Source: CAWFKW01 sp963816535 (GTDB taxonomy: Bacteria > Bacteroidota > Ignavibacteria > Tepidaquicellales > OLB5). From it: a DNA stretch of 64,000 bases. The translations under genes were made by a program, and so were the position numbers. This document shows positions 8,588 to 16,365 of the stretch, piece by piece. The notes beneath the pieces were generated by a model. It was not told the DNA's origin. It saw only the letters and a program-made list of their open reading frames with translations, and did no database searches. The stretch lies in NCBI GenBank assembly GCA_963816535.1, contig CAWFKW010000008.1, positions 62,001 to 126,000 of the forward strand, written 5' to 3'. Every line of letters starts with the position of its first letter. The stretch's first letter is position 1.

Positions 8588-8851
8588 TTAACTTCCTTCT
8601 TTGATTTATAAAAAGTGTACGAATGTATGACATAGTCTGCACTTTGTCAAGGCATATATGTCGTAATTTCAAAGAAAATACCGTGTTGCCGTGAAAAATG
8701 TAGCGATTTATTTAATTTCACTCTGAAAAATTAAAAAATAGGTGGGTAGGAAATAAATATTATGTATCATATAATCATTATTATCGCGTACTATAAGCAA
8801 ATAAGGGATAGTCTTGCAAAAATGAGCTAAACATCCGGTTAAATAATTACA

Positions 8852-9166
8852 TCAAAATCTAAAATCATCTTCCTCGTTTCTGCCGCGGTTTTCAATGTGG
8901 TCCATAAACTTAATTATCCGTTGGTTGATGCTGTCCATAAGTTCGATTACAATTCCAAAACTTAAATAAAGCATTCCGGAAACTATAGATGAAAGAACAA
9001 TGGCTCCGCCTGCCACCAGCTTTATCAGGTAAACCTGTTCAAGGTAAGGATTGTTAGTGCCTTTGGCTGTAGCATATACGCCAAGGGCGTCGGCAATAAC
9101 ATAAATGCCGCATAAGATGCCAATGAATATTGTGATGAACCCAAGAACTTTAAGAAACGACTGCAT
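8852..9166 (-). CDS. Small two-helix membrane protein, unknown function
   Basis: A 104-residue protein with two hydrophobic segments (about 5-27, FLKVLGFITIFIGILCGIYV, and about 46-75, IKLVAGGAIVLSSIVSGMLY) and a charged C-terminal tail (HIENRGRNEEDDFRF). Composition and codon use look like a real inner-membrane gene. I do not recognise the family. It stands alone between an FnIII cargo gene and an outer-membrane protein gene on the same strand. Confidence 0.65.
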   Translation of the reverse strand: MQSFLKVLGFITIFIGILCGIYVIADALGVYATAKGTNNPYLEQVYLIKLVAGGAIVLSSIVSGMLYLSFGIVIELMDSINQRIIKFMDHIENRGRNEEDDFRF

Positions 9167-9284
9167 TCCCGCAAAATATTAATTCCAAATTCCACAGCAA
9201 ATATAGGAATTAATATCAGCTAATGAAATACAATGTTCAAACGTTTCGCTTCGCTGTCAACTTAAATTAAAAAGATCGCCTGAA

Positions 9285-10004
9285 TCAGAAATACGCCGAG
9301 ATTCCGAGTCGGACAATATTGATATCAATTTCAGATGTATTCTGATCGGTCGTATATGTTTCTTTTGAAGGCGAACTAAACGGATCAGAATAACTGTAAT
9401 CTGTGGTAGTCCTGCTCTTGCCCCACAGGAAATTTGAATTGTACTCGGCTACTAGGCTGATTTTCCTGAAAGGGAACCACTCGACTCCGAAAACAAGGTT
9501 TAAGCCTGCAGACCAGTTTTCCGAATTGTATTTATGTATATTTTCAAATGTCCCTGCTTCATTAAAGAAAATATCATTTGCAGTATTTTCCTGCTTTTTA
9601 TATTTATACATAGGGCCGCCACCGAAATACATTTTTATTATTGACCCGGGATTTGCGTAAAAAAGATAATCAGCGCTGAAGTTGAATGTCAGGTTCTTAC
9701 TGTTATCCGGATAAGTTCGCACAGAATCCCGGTTGTCATAATTATCGTTGCCCGTTGAAGTGGAATTATTAAACCCGAACCCTACCCTTATGCCGGATTG
9801 CCGGAGGGGATGATATTTTATTGACACTAAAAAAGCTTCGAATGAACCGGAATTTATAAATGTCCCGACTTCAAACTGAGCGGACCAGATGCCTTTTGGA
9901 ATTAAGTAACCTGATGAATCAGCAACTACAGCCTGGGAAAAAAGGATTGAACCAGGAAGAAAAGAAAAGACAAGCGGCAAAAGAAAAGCTAATGCGGTTT
10001 TCAT
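9285..10004 (-). CDS. Predicted outer-membrane beta-barrel protein
   Basis: This 239-residue protein has a clear signal peptide (KTALAFLLPLVFSFLPGSILFSQ). After it come alternating amphipathic strands with aromatic girdles (FNFSADYLFYA, NWSAGLNLVFGVEWFPF, KISLVAEYNSNFLWG) and a C-terminal strand ending in aromatic F (IVRLGISAYF). This is the layout of OmpW/OmpA-like or 'outer membrane protein beta-barrel' families. No plug, TonB box or enzymatic motif is visible. Cargo or role cannot be assigned. Confidence 0.7.
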   Translation of the reverse strand: MKTALAFLLPLVFSFLPGSILFSQAVVADSSGYLIPKGIWSAQFEVGTFINSGSFEAFLVSIKYHPLRQSGIRVGFGFNNSTSTGNDNYDNRDSVRTYPDNSKNLTFNFSADYLFYANPGSIIKMYFGGGPMYKYKKQENTANDIFFNEAGTFENIHKYNSENWSAGLNLVFGVEWFPFRKISLVAEYNSNFLWGKSRTTTDYSYSDPFSSPSKETYTTDQNTSEIDINIVRLGISAYF

Positions 10005-10128
10005 ATTATTTCCGTTTAAAGAGGTTTAGAAATAAATTTGAGTTATCCTGCTGTATTCAAAGAGAACTCTGCAGAATTCTCCGGTATTGTGGATCCTTTC
10101 CGCCTTTGGCTTAAAACTAAATTTTTTT

Positions 10129-10980
10129 TTAATATTTGTAAAACCCTTTGCCGGTTTTTCTTCCAAGCATGCCTGATTCAACCAGTTTCTGCTGTATCGG
10201 GTGGGGTTTATATTTTTGATCGTAAAAAAATGCTTCGTAAACAGACTTGGTCACAGAAAAATTAACGTCTATGCCGATCAGGTCCATCAGCTCGAACGGC
10301 CCCATGGCAAATCCGCCTTCATCTTTAATGATTTGGTCGATAACGCCGGCGTCAATACCACCTTCACCAAGAATTTTCAGAGCTTCCCCGTAAAACGGGC
10401 GCGCTACGCGGTTTACTATGAACGCAGGAGTATCTTTGCATATCACAGGCGTCTTCCCGAGTTTCTTTGCAACTGCAACGGCGCGCTTAACGGTTTCTTC
10501 AGATGTGAACTCACCTGAAATTATTTCAACCAGTTTCATTATGCTTGCAGGATTAAAGAAATGCATACCTATTACTCTGCCGCTGTTATTCTTAACCTGC
10601 GTTGAAATTGAGGTTATTGAAAAAGATGAAGTATTGCTGGCTAAAATTGCATCGCTCTCTGTGATCTCGTCTAATTCAGCGTAGAGCTTCTTTTTCAGTT
10701 CAAAATCCTCAAAAGCCGCCTCCACGATAAGGCTGCGGTCTGAAAGACGGTTCATATCTTCTGTGAAAGAAAGATTTGATTCAGATGAGGCGCGCTTTGC
10801 AGAATCAATTTTCCCTCTTTCAGCCAGCTTATCCCATCCTTTAATTATTGAAGCTCTGGCCCTGCTGAGCATATCGGGGTTTATGTCATGAACAATGGTC
10901 TCAAATCCCGAAATGGCGCAGGCCGAGGCTATGCCGCCGCCCATTGTACCTGCCCCAATTATTCCGATCTTCTCAGTCAT
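10129..10980 (-). CDS. hbd: 3-hydroxybutyryl-CoA dehydrogenase (3HCDH family)
   Basis: The 283-residue length matches stand-alone short 3-hydroxyacyl-CoA dehydrogenases (Hbd/PaaH). The N-terminal Rossmann fold shows IGIIGAGTMGGGIA (NAD-binding), followed by 'LIVEAAFED' and 'ILASNTSSFSIT'. The catalytic segment is HFFNPASIMKLVEI with the conserved His. The C-terminal 3HCDH domain contains GFIVNR-like AFIVNRVARPF and ends in GRKTGKGFYKY. It would interconvert (S)-3-hydroxyacyl-CoA and 3-oxoacyl-CoA in short-chain fatty acid oxidation or butyrate/PHB-type metabolism. It is two bases from the upstream Gfo/Idh gene, so probably cotranscribed. No thiolase or crotonase is nearby. Confidence 0.9.
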   Translation of the reverse strand: MTEKIGIIGAGTMGGGIASACAISGFETIVHDINPDMLSRARASIIKGWDKLAERGKIDSAKRASSESNLSFTEDMNRLSDRSLIVEAAFEDFELKKKLYAELDEITESDAILASNTSSFSITSISTQVKNNSGRVIGMHFFNPASIMKLVEIISGEFTSEETVKRAVAVAKKLGKTPVICKDTPAFIVNRVARPFYGEALKILGEGGIDAGVIDQIIKDEGGFAMGPFELMDLIGIDVNFSVTKSVYEAFFYDQKYKPHPIQQKLVESGMLGRKTGKGFYKY

Positions 10981-10982
10981 TC

Positions 10983-11987
10983 TTATTTAAACGCTATCTC
11001 TTTTCCAAGCTTCGCCGATTTATATATTGCATCGACGATTTTCATTCTTTCAACCGCTTCAGTTCCGCTTGAAACGATATCGGTTCCGTTAATTATGCAA
11101 TTAATGAAATGATTGATCTCATATTCATAAGACCGTTTGAATGTGTTGATGGGTTTCTCCATTTTCAGCGGCGTTACGTTCACAAGAGTGCCGTGCATCT
11201 TTTTATAAATTTTCAGCGGGTTGATGCTGGAGCTTCCTTCGCTGCCGTAGACATTGCAGTAGAAGAGATCGTCTTCCCTGTGCAGCGTCCAGCTGGCCTC
11301 GATATTGACTGTCGCGCCGTTTTCGAATCTCAGCATGAGGAATGTTGAATCCTCAACTTCTTTTACGGACTGGTAATAATTAACTGCCGAAACGCTTTTT
11401 ATTTTAGGAAACTTCAGCAGCCAGAGGGCTATATCAAGCACTACTATTCCAAGGTCCATAAACACGCCGCCTCCGGATTCAGACTTCCTAACAGACCAGT
11501 TCTCAGTTGTGCTCCTCTTCTTCAGGAAGCCTGCCTTAATATAAAAAATATCGCCCAGCTCGTTGGCGGAAATAAAACTTTCCTGCATCATCATATCCGG
11601 CCGGAAACGGCTGTTCATTCCGACCATCAGCTTCCTTTTGAATTTTTTGGAAGCCTCCACAATATCGCTAGCCTCAATATGAGTCCGCGCAAGCGGTTTT
11701 TCGACAAGCACGTGCAGGCCCTTTTCAAGAGCCTTCACAGCGTGCTCTTTGTGATGGCTTGTAGGCGAGGCTACACAGGCGGCATCCGCTTCGCATTCAC
11801 CCAGCATAGTATCTATGCTGGAGTAATAATTTTTAACGCCGTATTTCTGCGCTATCGACTTAGCCTTCGATTTATCAACATCGCAAACAGCGGTGATTAT
11901 AACATTATCCATTTTGGATAGGATGGGCAAATGCGCAATCTGCGCAATTCCGCCGAGACCTATTATTGCAACCTTAACTTTGTCCAT
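10983..11987 (-). CDS. Gfo/Idh/MocA-family NAD(P)-dependent oxidoreductase
   Basis: A 334-residue protein with an N-terminal Rossmann fold (IIGLGGIAQIAHLP), the family EKP motif (VLVEKPLAR, about residues 94-102) and a C-terminal alpha/beta domain with GGGVFMDLG and ASWTLHRED. Members oxidise or reduce sugars, sugar nucleotides and cyclitols; the substrate cannot be read from the sequence. It is followed after 2 bases by the 3-hydroxyacyl-CoA dehydrogenase gene, and preceded by a spacer with a GGGCAA...TTGCCC hairpin that separates it from the LptF/G-like gene. Confidence 0.85.
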   Translation of the reverse strand: MDKVKVAIIGLGGIAQIAHLPILSKMDNVIITAVCDVDKSKAKSIAQKYGVKNYYSSIDTMLGECEADAACVASPTSHHKEHAVKALEKGLHVLVEKPLARTHIEASDIVEASKKFKRKLMVGMNSRFRPDMMMQESFISANELGDIFYIKAGFLKKRSTTENWSVRKSESGGGVFMDLGIVVLDIALWLLKFPKIKSVSAVNYYQSVKEVEDSTFLMLRFENGATVNIEASWTLHREDDLFYCNVYGSEGSSSINPLKIYKKMHGTLVNVTPLKMEKPINTFKRSYEYEINHFINCIINGTDIVSSGTEAVERMKIVDAIYKSAKLGKEIAFK

Positions 11988-12118
11988 ATATTTACAGGAA
12001 TAAGAAAGGTCAAGCTGCCCGGATCACACAAAAGATCTGCTTACCGTTGCTTTCTTTCGAACCTGGCGGGGTTGGGCAAACAATTGTTGCCCGGGGCTTG
12101 ACCAAAATTGACTTCACT

Positions 12119-13456
12119 TTATTTTTTGAATTTTGGCAGTAACCTGCCTAAATTTATCGACTCTCTGAACGTAAGATATAAACCTGCCGCCCCCAATATT
12201 ATATTCGCCACCCACATTGACATAAACGGGCTTAACATTTCCCTGTCGGCTAACTTTTCGCCTCCTATCAAACAAGCCCAGTAAAGGAGGAAAAAACCAA
12301 GACTCATTCCCGCGGCGACACCGAAACTTCCTCTACGGGTTATAATCCCAAGCGGCGCACCAATTAAAACAAACACAATGCACGAAAACGGTATAGAGTA
12401 TTTCTTATATATTTCAACCTGGTACATATCTATCTGCTTTTTATTCGCATCAGCGGACTGCGCCTGGTTTAAAAACTGGCTCTTGTAACCTGAATACCTG
12501 TTGAACAGCGTTTTGACAAGCATCGCGTTTTGCTTTCTTGCCGTTGTATCCAGACGAAGCGTATCAAATTTTATACTCGTGAAATCCAACGCCAGCGCGC
12601 GGATCTGGTCGATGGTTCTTTCTTTTCCAGTAACAAAATCAGTTTTAAGCTGTGATACGATATTCCTCATCGAGTCTGCGCTGAGCTCCCTGTCACCTCG
12701 TGACATTGCATTTTCGTCTGTGCTGCTAAATCCAAAACCCTGGGCATCAATAGTAACAATATGCTTAGAAAATTTTATCCGCCTGTAATCGTCATAAACG
12801 TCTTTCCTGCTCAGCTGGTGAATCTCGCCGTCATACAGGTCAAGAACTATCTTAGAGTAATCCGAAGAAAACCTGATGTTCCCGCTATCGGCGGTAAGCG
12901 TGTTCGAAACAAGCGGGTTTGAATTATCTATTATAAACACGCCTTCAAGCTTGTTTGACGCCGCGAACGTTTTTCTTACAAGAATATTGTAACCGCTGAT
13001 ATCATCAGTAAACCTTCCCGGCTCAATAACAAACGTCGGGCGCATTCTCTGAATATCATTCATAAGAACCTTGGTACGGTGGTTTGCTTCGGGCAGAACG
13101 CGGTTATTAAAAAGAACGAGCCCGTAACATAATATTACCGATGCAATCAGCGCAGGGGCCATCAGCCTGAGCCGGCTTAAGCCGGATGACTGCATCACGA
13201 TAACTTCGTTGGTGGAAGATAAGGCTCCGAAGGCCATAAGAGTTGCCACCAAAACCGCCATAGGTCCTGCAAGCGTTACCATCCACGCAAGGTTCAGCGA
13301 TATGAGCTGTGTAATTATCCACCAATCGAGCCCCTTCCCAACTAGGTTATCAATGTACTTATAAATGAATTGGAATGTAAAGACGAAAATAATTATAAAA
13401 AACGAGATAATAAACGGAGCAAAATGTGCCTTAAGTATGTAACGGTATATCAGCAA
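12119..13456 (-). CDS. LptF/LptG-family LPS export permease (YjgP/YjgQ)
   Basis: The 445-residue protein begins MLIYRYILKAHFAPFIISF, the family signature ('Y..K.....F'). It has three N-terminal membrane helices (including LAGPMAVLVATLMAFG), a periplasmic beta-jellyroll (about 110-300, including IQRMRPTFVIEPGRFTDD and VRKTF) and three C-terminal helices (YSIPFSCIVFVLIGAPLG, GVAAGMSLGFFLLYWA). With LptB it extracts LPS from the inner membrane. Whether it is F or G is unclear, and some bacteria of this group use a single type. It lies 44 bases downstream of kbl. Confidence 0.88.
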   Translation of the reverse strand: MLIYRYILKAHFAPFIISFFIIIFVFTFQFIYKYIDNLVGKGLDWWIITQLISLNLAWMVTLAGPMAVLVATLMAFGALSSTNEVIVMQSSGLSRLRLMAPALIASVILCYGLVLFNNRVLPEANHRTKVLMNDIQRMRPTFVIEPGRFTDDISGYNILVRKTFAASNKLEGVFIIDNSNPLVSNTLTADSGNIRFSSDYSKIVLDLYDGEIHQLSRKDVYDDYRRIKFSKHIVTIDAQGFGFSSTDENAMSRGDRELSADSMRNIVSQLKTDFVTGKERTIDQIRALALDFTSIKFDTLRLDTTARKQNAMLVKTLFNRYSGYKSQFLNQAQSADANKKQIDMYQVEIYKKYSIPFSCIVFVLIGAPLGIITRRGSFGVAAGMSLGFFLLYWACLIGGEKLADREMLSPFMSMWVANIILGAAGLYLTFRESINLGRLLPKFKK

Positions 13457-13500
13457 AATGAGTTGTAATAGATTAAACGGCCTTTATAGAACATAAAATA

Positions 13501-14697
13501 TTATTTTATTACGCCAAGTTCTTTGCCAACCGTTGTAAAAGCGGTAATGCATTCATCCAGGTGTTGTTTTTCATGAGCCGCAGAGAGCTGAACCCTTATT
13601 CTCGCCTGGTCCTTTGGCACAACAGGATAAAAGAATCCTATCACGTATATTCCTTCGTCCAGAAGGCAATCGGCAAATTCCTGAGCAAGCTTTGCATCAT
13701 ATAGCATTATCGGAACAATAGGATGTTCACCCGGCCTGATATCGAATCCGGCTTTAGAAAGTTCGCTTCTGAAATATTTTGTATTTGCTTCAAGCTTATC
13801 CCTCAGTTCTGTAGTTTTGGAAATCATATCAAAAACCGCGATCGAAGCTCCAACAATTGCAGGGGCAAGAGAATTTGAAAACAGGTAGGGACGCGAGCGC
13901 TGCCTGAGCATATCAATAATTTCCTGCCTGCCGGTTGTATATCCCCCCATTGCGCCGCCGAGAGCTTTCCCAAGCGTTCCGGTTATAATATCTATTTCTC
14001 CGAATACACCGCAATGTTCAGAGGCTCCCCTGCCTGTCTTTCCCAGGAATCCTGCCGCGTGGCATTCATCAACCATTGTGAGCGCGTCATATTCATGTGC
14101 TATCCGGACAATCTCTCCAAGCTTGGCAATGTATCCATCCATAGAAAAGACGCCGTCAGTTGAAATAAGAATGTTCTTTGCGCCGGCCTTCTTTGCTTCT
14201 TCAAGCTTCAACTTGAGATCGATCATATTACTGTTCTTATACCTGAACCTTGCTGCCTTACAGAGCCTTATTCCGTCGATAATGCTTGCATGGTTCAGTT
14301 CGTCAGAAATTACGGCGTCCGCTTCATTTAATAGCGGCTCAAATACGCCGCCGTTGGCGTCAAAACAGGCGGCATAGAGGATCGTATCGTCAGCGCCGTG
14401 GAAAGCGGCTATGTTTTGTTCCAGCTCTTTATGAATATCCTGTGTGCCGCAGATGAACCTGACTGAAGACATTCCAAATCCGTGTGAATCGAGCGCTGAC
14501 TTAGCCGCTTCAATTACGGCAGGATGAGAGGAAAGCCCTAGATAATTGTTTGCGCAAAAATTAAGCACTTCAACGCCGTTCTCGACTTTAATTACGGGCC
14601 CCTGTTTGGTGGTTATTACCCTTTCATTCTTGTACAGCCCGCTTTGCTCAATTTCATTCAGTTCATTACGGAGCTTTTCCAAAAGTCCTGACGTCAA
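13501..14697 (-). CDS. kbl: Glycine C-acetyltransferase (2-amino-3-ketobutyrate CoA ligase)
   Basis: This 398-residue PLP enzyme of the alpha-oxoamine synthase family matches Kbl along its whole length: 'NFCANNYLGLSSHP', 'SVRFICGTQDIHKELE', 'LNHASIIDGIRLCKA', the PLP-lysine segment TGTLGKALGG and 'RSRPYLFSNSLAPA'. Kbl cleaves 2-amino-3-oxobutyrate with CoA to glycine and acetyl-CoA, normally after threonine dehydrogenase; no tdh is in the window. The start codon is TTG (14697), supported by an AAGGAGG-type site 4 bases upstream. A terminator separates it from the paralogue at 14812-16059, so it may have its own promoter. Confidence 0.9.
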   Translation of the reverse strand: MTSGLLEKLRNELNEIEQSGLYKNERVITTKQGPVIKVENGVEVLNFCANNYLGLSSHPAVIEAAKSALDSHGFGMSSVRFICGTQDIHKELEQNIAAFHGADDTILYAACFDANGGVFEPLLNEADAVISDELNHASIIDGIRLCKAARFRYKNSNMIDLKLKLEEAKKAGAKNILISTDGVFSMDGYIAKLGEIVRIAHEYDALTMVDECHAAGFLGKTGRGASEHCGVFGEIDIITGTLGKALGGAMGGYTTGRQEIIDMLRQRSRPYLFSNSLAPAIVGASIAVFDMISKTTELRDKLEANTKYFRSELSKAGFDIRPGEHPIVPIMLYDAKLAQEFADCLLDEGIYVIGFFYPVVPKDQARIRVQLSAAHEKQHLDECITAFTTVGKELGVIK

Positions 14698-14755
14698 TAT
14701 TCCTCCTTTTATATTTATCTACGAAAATAAGATATTTATGCTTTTATTCTACGTC

Positions 14756-14790
14756 AAAAAAAAATGCAGGCATTTCAACATACCTGCATT
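14756..14790 (-). terminator. Terminator between the two alpha-oxoamine synthase genes
   Basis: Arms AATGCAGG (14763-14770) and CCTGCATT (14783-14790) form an 8-bp stem followed on the minus strand by a long T tract (A run from about 14757). It ends the ligase-ACP-AOS transcription unit before kbl. Confidence 0.85.
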
Positions 14791-14811
14791 TCGCAAATAA
14801 ATTCAAAAACA

Positions 14812-16059
14812 TCATTGTCCGTACATATCGATAACTTCCTGTTTTGTTTTATGCAATATACCGAACTTCTTTCCGACTTTCAAAAATGCATCGAGAGCCT
14901 TATCAAGGTGATGCTGCTCATGTGCCGCCGATAGCTGGGTCCTTAATCTGGCGGCGCCTTTTGCCACTACGGGGAAAAAGAATCCAACCGCGTAAATACC
15001 TTCATCGTATAAAGCCTGCGCGAAATCCTGCGACAGCTTTGCGTTGAATAGCATTACAGGAACAATAGGAGTCTCGCCTTCCTTAATAATTAAACCGCCT
15101 TCGGTAAGTCCTTTTCTCCAGAAAATTGTATTTCTTTCGAGTTTATCTCTCCGTTCGGTGGTTTTTGATATAAGGTCAAGCACAGCCAGCGCGCCGGATA
15201 CAATTACGGGCGCTACCGTATTCGAAAACAGGTAAGGACGGGCTTTCTGCCTGCACATTTCCACAATCTCTTTCCTTCCGGAAACGCAGCCCCCTGACGC
15301 GCCTCCGAGGGCCTTGCCCAGAGTAGTGGTTATGATATCTATCTTGCCAAATACGCCGCAATGTTCATGTGTTCCGCGTCCCGTCTTTCCGATAAATCCG
15401 CTCGCATGCGAATCATCTACAAATACCATAGCATTATATTTCTCGGCAAGCTCAACAATTTTATCAAGCTTAGCCAGGTCGCCATCCATCGAAAATGAGC
15501 CGTCTGTAATTATCAGCCTGATCCTCTTGTTCTGGTGCAGTTTGAGCTTCTCTTCAAGATGCGCCATATCCGAATGTTTATACGTATCGTTCTGCGCCTT
15601 GCATAAACGCATCCCGTCTACTATCGATGCATGTACCAGCCTGTCGGCAATCATAACATCTTCATCGGTGAGCGCCGCTTCGAAAACACCTGCGTTCGCG
15701 TCCATACACGAAGGGAAAAGGATCGTATCTTCAGTTCCGAGAAATTCAGTCAGTTTATTTTCAAGTTCCTTATGTATGTCCTGCGTTCCGCAGATAAACC
15801 TGACAGAGCTCATGCCGTAACCTCTTGATTCAAGGCCCTCATGCGCGGCCTTAATTACATCAGGGTGTGAAGAAAGCCCCAGGTAATTATTTGCGCACAT
15901 GTTGATGACCTTCTTTCGTTCGGCGCCCAACGGGAACTCGACCTCAATATCCGCGTTCTGGGGACTGAATATCGGCCTTTCAACCTTGAATATTCCGCCT
16001 GAGCGAAGACCGGATAGCTGGTTTGTATATATATCTCTTACAGTCTGTGAATAAGCCAT
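14812..16059 (-). CDS. Kbl-like alpha-oxoamine synthase paralogue linked to an ACP
   Basis: This 415-residue PLP enzyme is a clear paralogue of the next gene: 'NMCANNYLGLSSHP', 'SVRFICGTQDIHKELE', 'VHASIVDGMRLCKA', PLP-lysine in TTTLGKALGGASGG and 'KARPYLFSNTVAP'. It differs by an N-terminal extension of about 15 residues (MAYSQTVRDIYTNQLSGLRS), a longer tail ending VIDMYGQ, and changes at normally conserved positions (CMDAN for CFDAN, GSFSMDG for GVFSMDG). The family condenses an acyl thioester with an amino acid (or the reverse). It follows a dedicated ACP gene by 11 bases, so an acyl-ACP rather than acyl-CoA substrate is plausible. Glycine C-acetyltransferase is the conservative call. Confidence 0.8.
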   Translation of the reverse strand: MAYSQTVRDIYTNQLSGLRSGGIFKVERPIFSPQNADIEVEFPLGAERKKVINMCANNYLGLSSHPDVIKAAHEGLESRGYGMSSVRFICGTQDIHKELENKLTEFLGTEDTILFPSCMDANAGVFEAALTDEDVMIADRLVHASIVDGMRLCKAQNDTYKHSDMAHLEEKLKLHQNKRIRLIITDGSFSMDGDLAKLDKIVELAEKYNAMVFVDDSHASGFIGKTGRGTHEHCGVFGKIDIITTTLGKALGGASGGCVSGRKEIVEMCRQKARPYLFSNTVAPVIVSGALAVLDLISKTTERRDKLERNTIFWRKGLTEGGLIIKEGETPIVPVMLFNAKLSQDFAQALYDEGIYAVGFFFPVVAKGAARLRTQLSAAHEQHHLDKALDAFLKVGKKFGILHKTKQEVIDMYGQ

Positions 16060-16070
16060 TTTCTTCTCCT

Positions 16071-16322
16071 TTAGTTGATTCCAAATTCAGTTAACAGCTT
16101 AACAATGTTATTTACGCTGTCAAAAGCTTCGGGAGTAGCCTTTGCATCGGGGATCTGAATATTATACCTGGTCTCAAGGAACATTTTCAGGGAAACCATA
16201 GAGAATGAATCTACTATTCCGCCTGATATAAGCTGAGTATCATACCCCACAACCCTGTCATCGCCTTCTTCGAGATATTCTTTTTTTACGTAATCAAGTA
16301 CAACGTCTTTTGCATTTTCCAT
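16071..16322 (-). CDS. Free-standing acyl carrier protein
   Basis: An 83-residue acidic helical protein with GGIVDSFSMVSLKMF, where Ser39 of the DS motif is the expected phosphopantetheine attachment site. Overall it fits a four-helix ACP/PCP (DTQLISGG before the Ser, a Y-N-I-Q-I-P-D segment after it). It is not the fatty-acid AcpP, which normally reads 'DSLDTVELVMALE' and sits in the fab cluster. It lies between an acyl-CoA synthetase-like gene (43 bases upstream) and a Kbl-like enzyme (11 bases downstream), so it is probably the carrier in a dedicated acyl-transfer step. Confidence 0.85.
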   Translation of the reverse strand: MENAKDVVLDYVKKEYLEEGDDRVVGYDTQLISGGIVDSFSMVSLKMFLETRYNIQIPDAKATPEAFDSVNNIVKLLTEFGIN

Positions 16323-16365
16323 TTTTTATTCCTTTATAAAATATTTTTATTATACGGTTAATTAA

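Noticed and set aside
12062..12108. Hairpin with GGGCAA...TTGCCC arms after the LptF/G-like gene
   Set aside because: No T tract follows in either direction, so it is not called a terminator.
15314..15820. 168-codon plus-strand ORF, Ser-rich
   Set aside because: Antisense of the AOS paralogue, which has unmistakable PLP-enzyme motifs; composition is that of a shadow frame.
13501..16059. BioF or serine palmitoyltransferase identity for the AOS proteins
   Set aside because: Full-length motifs match Kbl (FICGTQDIHKELE, RSRPYLFSN); no biotin or ceramide genes are adjacent.
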